The position numbers and the translations under genes were made by a program. The notes under the pieces are model-generated. The model searched no databases, was not told the DNA's origin, and was given only the letters and a program-made list of their open reading frames with translations. Positions 1 to 5,465 of a DNA stretch of 5,465 nt are shown one piece after another. This DNA comes from a bacterium HR12. GTDB taxonomy: Bacteria > Actinomycetota > UBA4738 > HRBIN12. The stretch is from NCBI GenBank assembly GCA_002898915.1, contig BEHO01000101.1, forward strand, positions 1 to 5,465, read 5' to 3'. The first letter of the stretch is position 1, and each line of letters opens with the position of its first letter.

Positions 1-404
1 GGGGGGCGGCCGGGCAGGTACAGGTCCACGGGGATGATCTGGTCCACGCCCTTGGTCACGGCGTAGGAGTCCCAGTAGGGGCCGCCGCAGTTCGCGCACG
101 ACCCGAACGAGATCACGTACTTCGGCTCCGGCATCTGGTCGTACAGCCGCTTGACCGCCGGCGCCATCTTGTCCGTCAGGGTCCCCGACACGACCATGAG
201 GTCGGCCTGCCGCGGGCCGTGCGCGAAGGGGATCACGCCGAACCGGATGAAGTCGTGCCGCGAGGTCGACGCCGCGATGAACTCGATCGCGCAGCACGCG
301 AGGCCGAAGTTGAAGACCCAGAGCGAGTACCTCCGGCCCCAGTTCAGGACGAACCTGATCGGCTGGATGTCGCCCAGCCCCAGCTGCTCGGTGATCACAC
401 CCAT
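1..404 (-). CDS. nuoB: NADH-quinone oxidoreductase subunit B, N-terminal part (3' end outside window)
   Basis: NuoB (PSST, Nqo6 family) holds the [4Fe-4S] cluster N2, which passes electrons to quinone at the junction of the peripheral and membrane arms. 134 complete codons are visible. [10 protein letters not shown] gives the paired ligands Cys37-Cys38 and GSCANCGG gives Cys103 (E. coli Cys63, Cys64, Cys129). The HGPRQADLM motif (62-70) and [11 protein letters not shown] (91-101) are typical. The fourth ligand is expected in PGCPP, but the window reads LPGRPP: codon 133 (bases 8-6) is CGC, Arg, not Cys. This is one base from TGC and lies at the very edge, so an error must be excluded. ATG at 404 is preferred because AAGGGG (417-412) lies 7 bases upstream; the in-frame GTG at 398, which overlaps the nuoA stop as GTGA, is an alternative that would remove two residues. 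The N-terminus is short, without the extension of E. coli NuoB. Confidence 0.95.
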   Translation of the reverse strand, partial: MGVITEQLGLGDIQPIRFVLNWGRRYSLWVFNFGLACCAIEFIAASTSRHDFIRFGVIPFAHGPRQADLMVVSGTLTDKMAPAVKRLYDQMPEPKYVISFGSCANCGGPYWDSYAVTKGVDQIIPVDLYLPGRP

Positions 405-760
405 CGGAGGACCCCTTTCCGCCACGCGTAGACGAGGCCGAGGGCCAGCACCGCGATGAAGATCGCCATCTCGACCACGGCCGTCATGCCGAGCCCCTCG
501 AAGACGCGGGCCCAGGGGAACAGGAACACCGACTCCACGTCGAAGATCACGAACAGGAACCCGAAGACGTAGTAGCGGATCTGCGTCTGGGACCAGCCCT
601 CGCCCACCGGGTCCATCCCGCACTCGTAGGTCGTGAGCTTCGTCGGGAGCGGACGGCGGGGTGCGAGCAGCGCCGCGGCCCCGAACGCGACCGCCACGAG
701 CCCTACGCCGGCGATCAGGACCGCGAGGACGACCCCGTAGGACTGGTAGTAGGTCTCCAC
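395..760 (-). CDS. nuoA: NADH-quinone oxidoreductase subunit A
   Basis: NuoA (ND3 family) is a small membrane subunit next to the quinone chamber of complex I. The protein is 121 residues with three TM helices at about 9-33, 62-83 and 93-113. The conserved loop between TM1 and TM2 carries YECG at 45-48 followed by MDP, the signature of the family; its Cys corresponds to the mobile-loop cysteine of ND3. In TM2, FDVE at 73-76 supplies the conserved acidic pair (Asp74, Glu76; E. coli Asp79, Glu81). The start is a GTG at 760; no other usual start lies between it and the upstream in-frame stop at 803-805, and the first Met codon (residue 49) lies inside the conserved loop. No good Shine-Dalgarno sequence precedes it (only GAGAAA, 12 bases away), so translation may be weak or may depend on the preceding gene. 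The stop overlaps the nuoB start region by 10 bases. Confidence 0.96.
   Translation of the reverse strand: METYYQSYGVVLAVLIAGVGLVAVAFGAAALLAPRRPLPTKLTTYECGMDPVGEGWSQTQIRYYVFGFLFVIFDVESVFLFPWARVFEGLGMTAVVEMAIFIAVLALGLVYAWRKGVLRWV
412..417 (-). promoter_or_regulatory. Ribosome binding site of nuoB, inside the end of nuoA
   Basis: AAGGGG on the minus strand lies 7 bases before the ATG at 404 and supports that start over the in-frame GTG at 398. It lies within the last codons of nuoA. Confidence 0.55.
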
Positions 761-802
761 GCTTGTGAACGGTTTCTCGAGCGCCGCGATTCTAGCAAGG
801 TC
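761..802 (-). promoter_or_regulatory. Short gap before nuoA with a possible extended -10 promoter
   Basis: This is the only real non-coding gap in the window (42 bases). Read on the minus strand it contains TGCTAGAAT at 797-789. That fits an extended -10 element, TG-N-TANNNT, with TAGAAT as the hexamer. It ends 28 bases before the nuoA GTG. The AT-rich run stands out in a very GC-rich region. The -35 position (about 817-812, GCGGGA) does not match the TTGACA consensus, which an extended -10 could tolerate. No hairpin with a T-run is seen here, so transcription from the upstream genes probably reads through as well. A chance match is quite possible. Confidence 0.3.
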
Positions 803-1810
803 TCACACCCGTCCCGCCCCGCACAGGACCGCCAGGAACTCGGCGAGCTCGAGGAGGGCCGCCCGCGCGGCGCCGTCCGGGAGGCGCTCGGCGAGCCCCC
901 GGGCCCGGTCGACCTCGGCCCGCACCGCCGCCCGAGCCCGTCCGAGGACCTCCGGCCGCCGGACGATCTCCAGCGCCCGGGCGACGCGCTCCTCGCTCGG
1001 CGGACCGTCCCCGAGGAGCGCCGCGAGCTCGGCCGCCTCCGGCCCCTCCCGCAGCGCCAGCAGGACCGGCAGCGTGTACACGCCCTCGCGCATGTCCACC
1101 CCCGGCTCCTTGCCGAGCTCCTCCGCGCTCGCCGTCACGTCCATGATGTCGTCGGAGAGCTGGAAGGCCGTGCCGAGGGCCTCGCCGTAGGCCTCGAGGA
1201 GGGCGATGCGCTCGGGGGGCGCCTCCGACAGCATGCCCCCCAGGCGGCACGAGGTCGCGATGAGGGCCGCGGTCTTGCGGCGGATGATCTCGAGGTAGGC
1301 CTCCACGGTGTGGCCGAGATCGCCCGAGGCCTCGACCTCGCGGATCTGCCCGTCGCAGAGCGTGGCGATGGTCCGCGCCAGCAGCGCGACGACGGAGGGG
1401 CCGAGGTCGGAGCAGATCTCCGAGGCCCGCGCGAACAGGTAGTCGCCGGTGAGGATGGCCACGGTGTTGCTCCACCGCACGTTCGCCGAGGGGACGCCGT
1501 GGCGCGAGTCCGCCTCGTCGATCACGTCGTCGTGGTACAGGGTGGCGGCGTGCACGAGCTCGATGGCCACCGCCCCGGGGATCAGCCGCGGGTCAGATGG
1601 GTCGCCGAAGTGCCCGGCGAGCAGCACGAGCATCGGCCGGAAGCGCTTGCCCCCCGCCTCGAGCAGGTACGGGGCCGTCCGCCCGAGCAGCCCCCCGTCG
1701 GCCACGACCGCCTTCCGGAGCGCCTCCTCGACCTCCTCCAGGCGGGCGCCGACGTCCGCCTCGAGCGCGGGGTCGAGGGGCCCGAGGCCGGGGATCTGCA
1801 GCCGACTCAC
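803..1810 (-). CDS. Polyprenyl diphosphate synthase (long-chain, probably for the menaquinone tail)
   Basis: This is a trans-prenyl diphosphate synthase, which condenses isopentenyl diphosphate onto an allylic diphosphate to build a linear prenyl chain. The protein is 335 residues, normal for the family, without a signal peptide. Motifs in order: GGKRFRP at 53-59 (substrate phosphate binding), the first Asp-rich motif DDVID at 94-98, GQ at 154-155, RRKTA at 177-181, the second Asp-rich motif DDIMD at 220-224, and GKEPGVDMREG at 233-243 followed by TLP. All catalytic and Mg-binding elements are intact. Residue 89, five before the first Asp-rich motif, is Ala rather than an aromatic; in this family a small residue there generally allows long products, so a heptaprenyl- to nonaprenyl-type synthase is more likely than farnesyl or geranylgeranyl. 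Exact chain length cannot be read. Its place between nuoN and nuoA suggests it supplies the tail of the quinone reduced by complex I. Start GTG at 1810 is preceded by GAGG and GGAG. Confidence 0.9.
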   Translation of the reverse strand: MSRLQIPGLGPLDPALEADVGARLEEVEEALRKAVVADGGLLGRTAPYLLEAGGKRFRPMLVLLAGHFGDPSDPRLIPGAVAIELVHAATLYHDDVIDEADSRHGVPSANVRWSNTVAILTGDYLFARASEICSDLGPSVVALLARTIATLCDGQIREVEASGDLGHTVEAYLEIIRRKTAALIATSCRLGGMLSEAPPERIALLEAYGEALGTAFQLSDDIMDVTASAEELGKEPGVDMREGVYTLPVLLALREGPEAAELAALLGDGPPSEERVARALEIVRRPEVLGRARAAVRAEVDRARGLAERLPDGAARAALLELAEFLAVLCGAGRV

Positions 1811-1823
1811 GTTCTCCAGCCTC

Positions 1824-3254
1824 TCACCATCGGAGCACCGCCGCCTTCCCCAGGACGTCGGTGACGAGACCGGGCAGGACGCCGAGCAGGAGCGTCCCCA
1901 CCGCGGGGATGGCGAGGACGAGGCGGGGCAGCGGCGCGGGATCCGGCTCCCGGTCGCCCGTGGGCTCCCGCATGTACAGGAACACCATGAGCCGGATGTA
2001 GAAGAACGCGGCGGCCACGCTCGCGAGCACCCCGACCAGCGCGAGCCACCCGTAGCCGGCCTCGACCGCCGCCCGGAACACGCTCACCTTGGCGATGAAC
2101 CCCGCCGTGGGCGGAACGCCCGCCAGCGAGAGCAGGAACACCGAGAGCAGCCCGGCGAGGGCGGGGCTCCGCCGGTAGAGCCCGGCGTAGTCCTCGAGGG
2201 ACGTGCCCCGCTCCCCCTGCGAGACGAGGGCGACGACGCCGAACGCTCCGACGATCATGAGGGCGTAGGCGAGCAGGTAGAAGAGGGCGGCGTCGATCCC
2301 CGGCGCGCCGGGCGCCGTCACCCCGATCAGCACGAACCCGGCGTGGGCGACGCTCGAGTACGCGAGCATGCGCTTCACGTCGGTCTGGGCGATGGCGAGG
2401 ACGCTCCCCACGACCACGGAGACGGCGGCCAGGGCGGCCACGACCGGCGCCCAGTCCCACCCGAGCGGCTGGAGCGCGACGTCCAACACCCGGAGGAGCG
2501 CGGCGAAGGCCGCCACCTTCGTGCCCGCCGACATGAACGCCGTGACCGCGGTCGGCGCGCCCTGGTAGGCGTCGGGCGTCCACATGTGGAAGGGCGCGGC
2601 CGACACCTTGAAGCCGAACCACACCGCGAGCAGGGCCATGGCGACGAGCGCGATGACCGGGGTCTCGGTCCGTCCGGCGAGGGCGCGGGCGATCCCGCCG
2701 AGCGACGTCGTCCCCGTCGCGCCGTACGCCATCGCCACCCCGTAGAGGAAGAACGCGGTGGAGAAGGCTCCCAGCAGGAAGTACTTCATCGCGCCCTCGA
2801 TCGAGGCGAGCCTGCGCGAGGAGCCGGTGAGGACGTAGAGCGAGAGCGAGAGGACCTCGAGGGCGACGAAGGCGGTGACGAGATCGGCCGCGACCGCGAG
2901 GAGCGTCATGCCCGCCGTGGCGAACAGGACGAGGGCCGGCACCTCCGGTCGCAGCTCGCCGTCGCGGGCCAACGTGTGGTGGGCGAGGACCAGCGCGAGC
3001 GCCGCCACCCCGAGGAGCAGGAGCCGGGCCACGACCCCGAACCGGTCCACCGCCACCATCCCGCCGAGCGCCGCCGCCCCGCCCCGGGACCACAGCAGGA
3101 CCGAGGCCGTCGCCGCCCCGGCCACCCCGGCCAGGGAGATCGCGAGGTGCGCCAGGGGGTCGGGGCGGCGCGGGAGCACCCCCCCGAGGAGCACCAGGAT
3201 CGCCGCCCCGACGAGGAGCAGCTCGGGCGCGATCGGCGCGAGCTCGACCCTCAC
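1824..3254 (-). CDS. nuoN: NADH-quinone oxidoreductase subunit N
   Basis: NuoN is the antiporter-like proton-pumping subunit nearest the quinone-binding arm of complex I. The protein is 476 residues, normal for the family, with about 14 predicted TM helices. Conserved channel residues are visible: Glu133 in ALEVLSLSLYVL (E. coli Glu133), Lys216 in FGFKVSAAPFHMWTPDAY (E. coli Lys217), Lys246 in SAGTKVAAF (E. coli Lys247) and Lys389 in GFIAKVSVF (E. coli Lys395). DVKRMLAYSSVAHAG at 292-306 is the characteristic broken-helix loop region. The GTG at 3254 is the start: it overlaps the nuoM stop as GTGA and sits behind a strong Shine-Dalgarno sequence. The frame is also open upstream through most of nuoM, but that translation is Arg/Pro/Gly-rich shadow, not a fusion. 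The prenyl synthase begins 13 bases after the stop on the same strand, so co-transcription is very likely. Confidence 0.97.
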   Translation of the reverse strand: MRVELAPIAPELLLVGAAILVLLGGVLPRRPDPLAHLAISLAGVAGAATASVLLWSRGGAAALGGMVAVDRFGVVARLLLLGVAALALVLAHHTLARDGELRPEVPALVLFATAGMTLLAVAADLVTAFVALEVLSLSLYVLTGSSRRLASIEGAMKYFLLGAFSTAFFLYGVAMAYGATGTTSLGGIARALAGRTETPVIALVAMALLAVWFGFKVSAAPFHMWTPDAYQGAPTAVTAFMSAGTKVAAFAALLRVLDVALQPLGWDWAPVVAALAAVSVVVGSVLAIAQTDVKRMLAYSSVAHAGFVLIGVTAPGAPGIDAALFYLLAYALMIVGAFGVVALVSQGERGTSLEDYAGLYRRSPALAGLLSVFLLSLAGVPPTAGFIAKVSVFRAAVEAGYGWLALVGVLASVAAAFFYIRLMVFLYMREPTGDREPDPAPLPRLVLAIPAVGTLLLGVLPGLVTDVLGKAAVLRW

Positions 3255-4774
3255 GGTTCCTCCTCCACGACCGCCAGGGGCGCCGTGGGCACCACGACCG
3301 GCGTCGCCCCCACCCCCGAGAGGACGCGGCGGGTCGTCGGCTCGATCCGATCCAGGACGACCTTGGGGTACACGCCGATCGCGAGGATCGCCGCGAGCAC
3401 CGGCGCGAGCACCAGCCACTCCCGGAGGGAGAGGTCCGGGTACCCCCGGTGCTCCGGCGGCGTCGGCCCCGTCGCCATGCGCTGGAAGGCCCAGAGGAGG
3501 TAGACGGCGGCGAGCACCACGCCGCTCGCGGCGACCGCGCCGACGACCGGGCTGCGCCCCACCGCCCCCAGGATCACCAGGAACTCGCCGACGAAGTTGT
3601 TCAACCCCGGCAGGCCGATGGAGGACAGCGCCACGAACAGGAACGCCCCGACGAGCAGGGGCGCCGTGCTCCACAGCCCTCCCATCCGCGCCAGGTCCCG
3701 CGTGTGGGTCCGCTCGTAGATCATCCCGACGAGGAGGAACAGGGCGCCCGTCGACAGCCCGTGGTTCACCATCTGCAGGACGCCGCCGGCGAGCGCGGGG
3801 CCGGTGAACACGAACGTGCCGAGCACGACGAAGCCGAGGTGCGAGACGGACGAGTAGGCGACGAGGCGCTTCAGGTCGCGCTGCACGATCGCCACGACCC
3901 CCCCGTAGACGATGCCGACGAGCGCGAGCGCCACCACGGGTCCGGCGAACGCGCGCGAGGCCTCCGGGAACAGCCCCAGGTTGAAGCGGATCAGCCCGTA
4001 GGCCCCCACCTTCAGCAGGATCGCCGCGAGGATCACCGAGCCGGCCGTCGGCGCCTCGGTGTGGGCGTCCGGCAGCCAGGTGTGGAGCGGGAACAGGGGC
4101 ACCTTCACCGCGAAGGCCACGAGGAACGCGAGGAACAGGAGCCGGGCGGTGGCGATCGGCAGGTCCAGCTCGGCCATAGCCCGGATGTCGAAGGTGGGGC
4201 CGCCCGGCAGCGCTCCCGACCGCGCGTGGAGCACGAGGATCGCGACGAGCAGGAAGGCCGAGCCGAACATCGTGAAGAGGAAGAACTTCACCGCGGCGTA
4301 GATCCGCCGCTCGCTCCCCCACACCCCGATGACGAGGTACATGGGGAACAGGATCGCCTCGAAGAACAGGAAGAACAGGAGGAGATCCAGGGCGAGGAAC
4401 GAGCCCACCATCCCCGTCTCCAGCGCCAGCAGGCAGGCCATGAACAGCCGCGGACGGTCCTCCACGTTCCAGGAGGCGAGGACGGCGATCGGCACGAGGA
4501 ACGTCGTCAGCACGACCATCCAGAGGCTGACCCCGTCCACGCCGAGCAGGTACCGCAGGCCGATCGAGCGCACCCACCAGGCCTCCTCGACCATCTGGAA
4601 GTCCGCCACGGCGGGGTCGAAGCGTCCGAGCATCCCGAGGGAGACCACGAAGGTGGCGAGCGACACCGCGAGCGCGACCCACCGCGCGGCCCGCGGCGGC
4701 AGCCCGCGCCCGACGAGGAGGACGGCGACCCCGACGAGGGGCAGGAACGTCACGAGCGTGAGCCACCGCGTCAC
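3251..4774 (-). CDS. nuoM: NADH-quinone oxidoreductase subunit M
   Basis: NuoM is the middle antiporter-like proton-pumping subunit of the complex I membrane arm. The protein is 507 residues, close to E. coli NuoM, with a nearly continuous series of hydrophobic segments fitting 14 TM helices. Proton-channel residues are present: Glu139 in FFLFFEAILFPMY (E. coli Glu144), Lys224 in FAVKVPLFPLHTWLPDAH (E. coli Lys234), Lys255 in ILLKVGAYG (E. coli Lys265), and Glu397 in NNFVGEFLVI (E. coli Glu407). Lys302 lies in RDLKRLVAYSSVSH, the other strongly conserved loop. These equivalences are from memory of the family. I chose the GTG at 4774 because it overlaps the nuoL stop as GTGA, has a G-rich stretch (GGGGG, 4786-4782) 7 bases upstream, and gives a normal N-terminus (MTRWLTLVTFLP). 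The reading frame is open far upstream, but that part is a shadow of nuoL. The hydrophilic tail after residue 480 ends EEEP, whose codons double as the ribosome binding site of nuoN. Confidence 0.97.
   Translation of the reverse strand: MTRWLTLVTFLPLVGVAVLLVGRGLPPRAARWVALAVSLATFVVSLGMLGRFDPAVADFQMVEEAWWVRSIGLRYLLGVDGVSLWMVVLTTFLVPIAVLASWNVEDRPRLFMACLLALETGMVGSFLALDLLLFFLFFEAILFPMYLVIGVWGSERRIYAAVKFFLFTMFGSAFLLVAILVLHARSGALPGGPTFDIRAMAELDLPIATARLLFLAFLVAFAVKVPLFPLHTWLPDAHTEAPTAGSVILAAILLKVGAYGLIRFNLGLFPEASRAFAGPVVALALVGIVYGGVVAIVQRDLKRLVAYSSVSHLGFVVLGTFVFTGPALAGGVLQMVNHGLSTGALFLLVGMIYERTHTRDLARMGGLWSTAPLLVGAFLFVALSSIGLPGLNNFVGEFLVILGAVGRSPVVGAVAASGVVLAAVYLLWAFQRMATGPTPPEHRGYPDLSLREWLVLAPVLAAILAIGVYPKVVLDRIEPTTRRVLSGVGATPVVVPTAPLAVVEEEP
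3259..3266 (-). promoter_or_regulatory. Strong ribosome binding site of nuoN, inside the end of nuoM
   Basis: On the minus strand GGAGGAGG lies 4 bases (or 7, counting from its first GGAGG) before the GTG at 3254. It is the best Shine-Dalgarno match in the window and fixes the nuoN start. It lies within the codons for the acidic end of NuoM (EEEP), so the coding sequence and the ribosome binding site share the same bases. With the GTGA stop-start overlap this suggests coupled translation of nuoM and nuoN. Confidence 0.75.
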
Positions 4775-5465
4775 CGGCGCACCCCCACGTAGGCGAGGAG
4801 CACCACCGCGCCGAGGAGGAAGGCGAGGGCGTAGGAGCGGACGAGGCCGGTCTGGACCCGCCGGCCGACCGCCGCGAGCCGGGCCACCAGCCGCCCGACG
4901 CCGTTCACCACGCCGTCCACGACGCGCGCGTCGACGAACCCGTCCACGATCGCGGCCGCCGCGCCGAGCGGCCCGTCCACCGCCGCCCGGTACAGGTCGT
5001 CGACGAAGAACCCCCGCGCGAGCAGGCGCGGCACGCCCCCGAGCCGCTCCCGCAGCTCGAGCCAGGCCACCCGCCCCGAGGCGTACAGGTACCAGGCCAG
5101 GCCGAGCCCCCCGAGGGCCGCGACCTGGGAGATCGCCACGAGCATCCCCTCGGGGAGACCGGCCTCCCCGTGGGGGACCTCGCCGAGGACCGGTCGGAGG
5201 AAGGACGGGAGGGGCCCGCCCACGGGGTCGGCCGCGAGCGCGCCGAGCCCGAGCGCCCCGGCGGCCAGCGCCACGAGCGGCACCAGCATCACCGCCGGGG
5301 ACTCGTGGGCGTGCAGCGCCCGGTCGCTGCGGGGCCGCCCGAGGAGCGCCAGGCTGAAGAGCCGCCCGACGTACAGGGCCGAGAGGAACGCGCCGAGCGT
5401 CCCGAGCGCCCACACGGCGTCCCGACCGGTCGCGCTCGCGACCGCCAGGATCTCGTCCTTGGCCA
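4771..5465 (-). CDS. nuoL: NADH-quinone oxidoreductase subunit L, C-terminal part (5' end outside window)
   Basis: NuoL is the most distal of the three antiporter-like proton-pumping subunits of the complex I membrane arm. Only the last 230 residues are visible; the reading frame enters open from the right edge. The fragment begins AKDEIL, matching the family's SKDEIL motif, whose Lys and Asp correspond to E. coli Lys399/Asp400 in TM12. Hydrophobic stretches follow at fragment residues about 15-42, 57-78 and 106-127 (TM13-15). HAHESP at 51-56 precedes the second of these. Residues about 153-205 (FFVDDLYRA, then an amphipathic Val/Arg-rich stretch) fit the long lateral helix HL that runs along the membrane arm, and about 208-227 is the final anchor TM16. 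The stop TGA (4773-4771) overlaps the nuoM start. A GTG at 5415 is internal and not the true start, because the conserved KDEIL motif lies upstream of it. Identification is firm; the missing part would be roughly 400 residues by family length. Confidence 0.95.
   Translation of the reverse strand, partial: AKDEILAVASATGRDAVWALGTLGAFLSALYVGRLFSLALLGRPRSDRALHAHESPAVMLVPLVALAAGALGLGALAADPVGGPLPSFLRPVLGEVPHGEAGLPEGMLVAISQVAALGGLGLAWYLYASGRVAWLELRERLGGVPRLLARGFFVDDLYRAAVDGPLGAAAAIVDGFVDARVVDGVVNGVGRLVARLAAVGRRVQTGLVRSYALAFLLGAVVLLAYVGVRR

Noticed and set aside
151..459. A 102-codon plus-strand open frame antisense to nuoB and nuoA
   Set aside because: There is no recognisable domain, and conserved NuoB and NuoA residues lie on the other strand across the whole span.
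395..1810. A prenyl synthase-NuoA fusion by readthrough: the two genes share a frame, and only the TGA at 803-805 stops it
   Set aside because: Both proteins have normal family lengths and ends, there is no readthrough signal or conserved linker, and one third of gene pairs share a frame by chance.
1449..3503. A 684-codon open frame on the plus strand, antisense to nuoN and the prenyl synthase
   Set aside because: Its translation is Arg/Glu/Gly/His-rich low complexity without any recognisable domain. Very high GC removes stop codons from antisense frames, and the opposite strand encodes clear conserved proteins throughout.
1824..4766. Apparent 980-residue protein fusing a nuoM-region frame to NuoN
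   Set aside because: Only the last 476 residues resemble a protein family (NuoN). The upstream part is Arg/Pro/Gly-rich shadow of nuoM, and a strong ribosome binding site with a GTG start sits at 3254.
3449..4792. A long plus-strand open frame antisense to nuoM
   Set aside because: Its composition is dominated by Glu, Arg, His, Asp and Gln, as expected when hydrophobic membrane codons are read in antisense. It has no motif and no convincing ribosome binding site.
4329..5357. A plus-strand open frame antisense to nuoL and nuoM
   Set aside because: It is mostly Arg/Pro/Ala-rich shadow translation, and NuoL/NuoM motifs on the other strand account for the region.

Overview
The window is a stretch of a respiratory complex I (NDH-1, nuo) locus from a very GC-rich bacterium. 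All six genes lie on the minus strand and are tightly packed. In transcription order (right to left) they are: the C-terminal part of nuoL, complete nuoM, complete nuoN, a complete long-chain polyprenyl diphosphate synthase, complete nuoA, and the N-terminal part of nuoB, which runs off the left edge. No RNA genes, mobile elements, CRISPR arrays, repeats or terminators were seen, and there is no gene-free stretch longer than 42 bases.

Organism: the high GC content, frequent GTG starts (four of five visible starts) and a NuoB resembling the second nuo cluster of Streptomyces ([18 protein letters not shown] and [11 protein letters not shown] motifs, from memory) suggest an actinobacterium or a similarly GC-rich deep-branching lineage such as Chloroflexota or Rokubacteria. 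This is inference; no phylogenetic marker is present.

Layout: 4771-5465 encodes the distal antiporter subunit NuoL from its TM12 lysine to the stop, including the long lateral helix and last membrane helix. nuoM (3251-4774) and nuoN (1824-3254) follow, each starting with a GTG that overlaps the previous stop in a GTGA tetranucleotide. The prenyl synthase (803-1810) follows nuoN after 13 bases. After a 42-base gap, which contains a possible extended -10 promoter, come nuoA (395-760) and nuoB (1-404), overlapping by 10 bases.

Function: NuoL, NuoM and NuoN are the three antiporter-like proton-pumping subunits of the membrane arm. NuoA forms part of the membrane arm next to the quinone site, and NuoB carries the terminal cluster N2 that reduces the quinone. 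The prenyl synthase probably makes the isoprenoid tail of that quinone (probably menaquinone), so the locus would couple the electron acceptor's supply to the enzyme that reduces it. The main oddities are a permuted order (nuoLMN ahead of nuoAB) and an Arg codon at the left edge where NuoB should carry the fourth Cys ligand of N2. Otherwise this is a conventional core-metabolism region, and I do not see a previously undescribed system in it.
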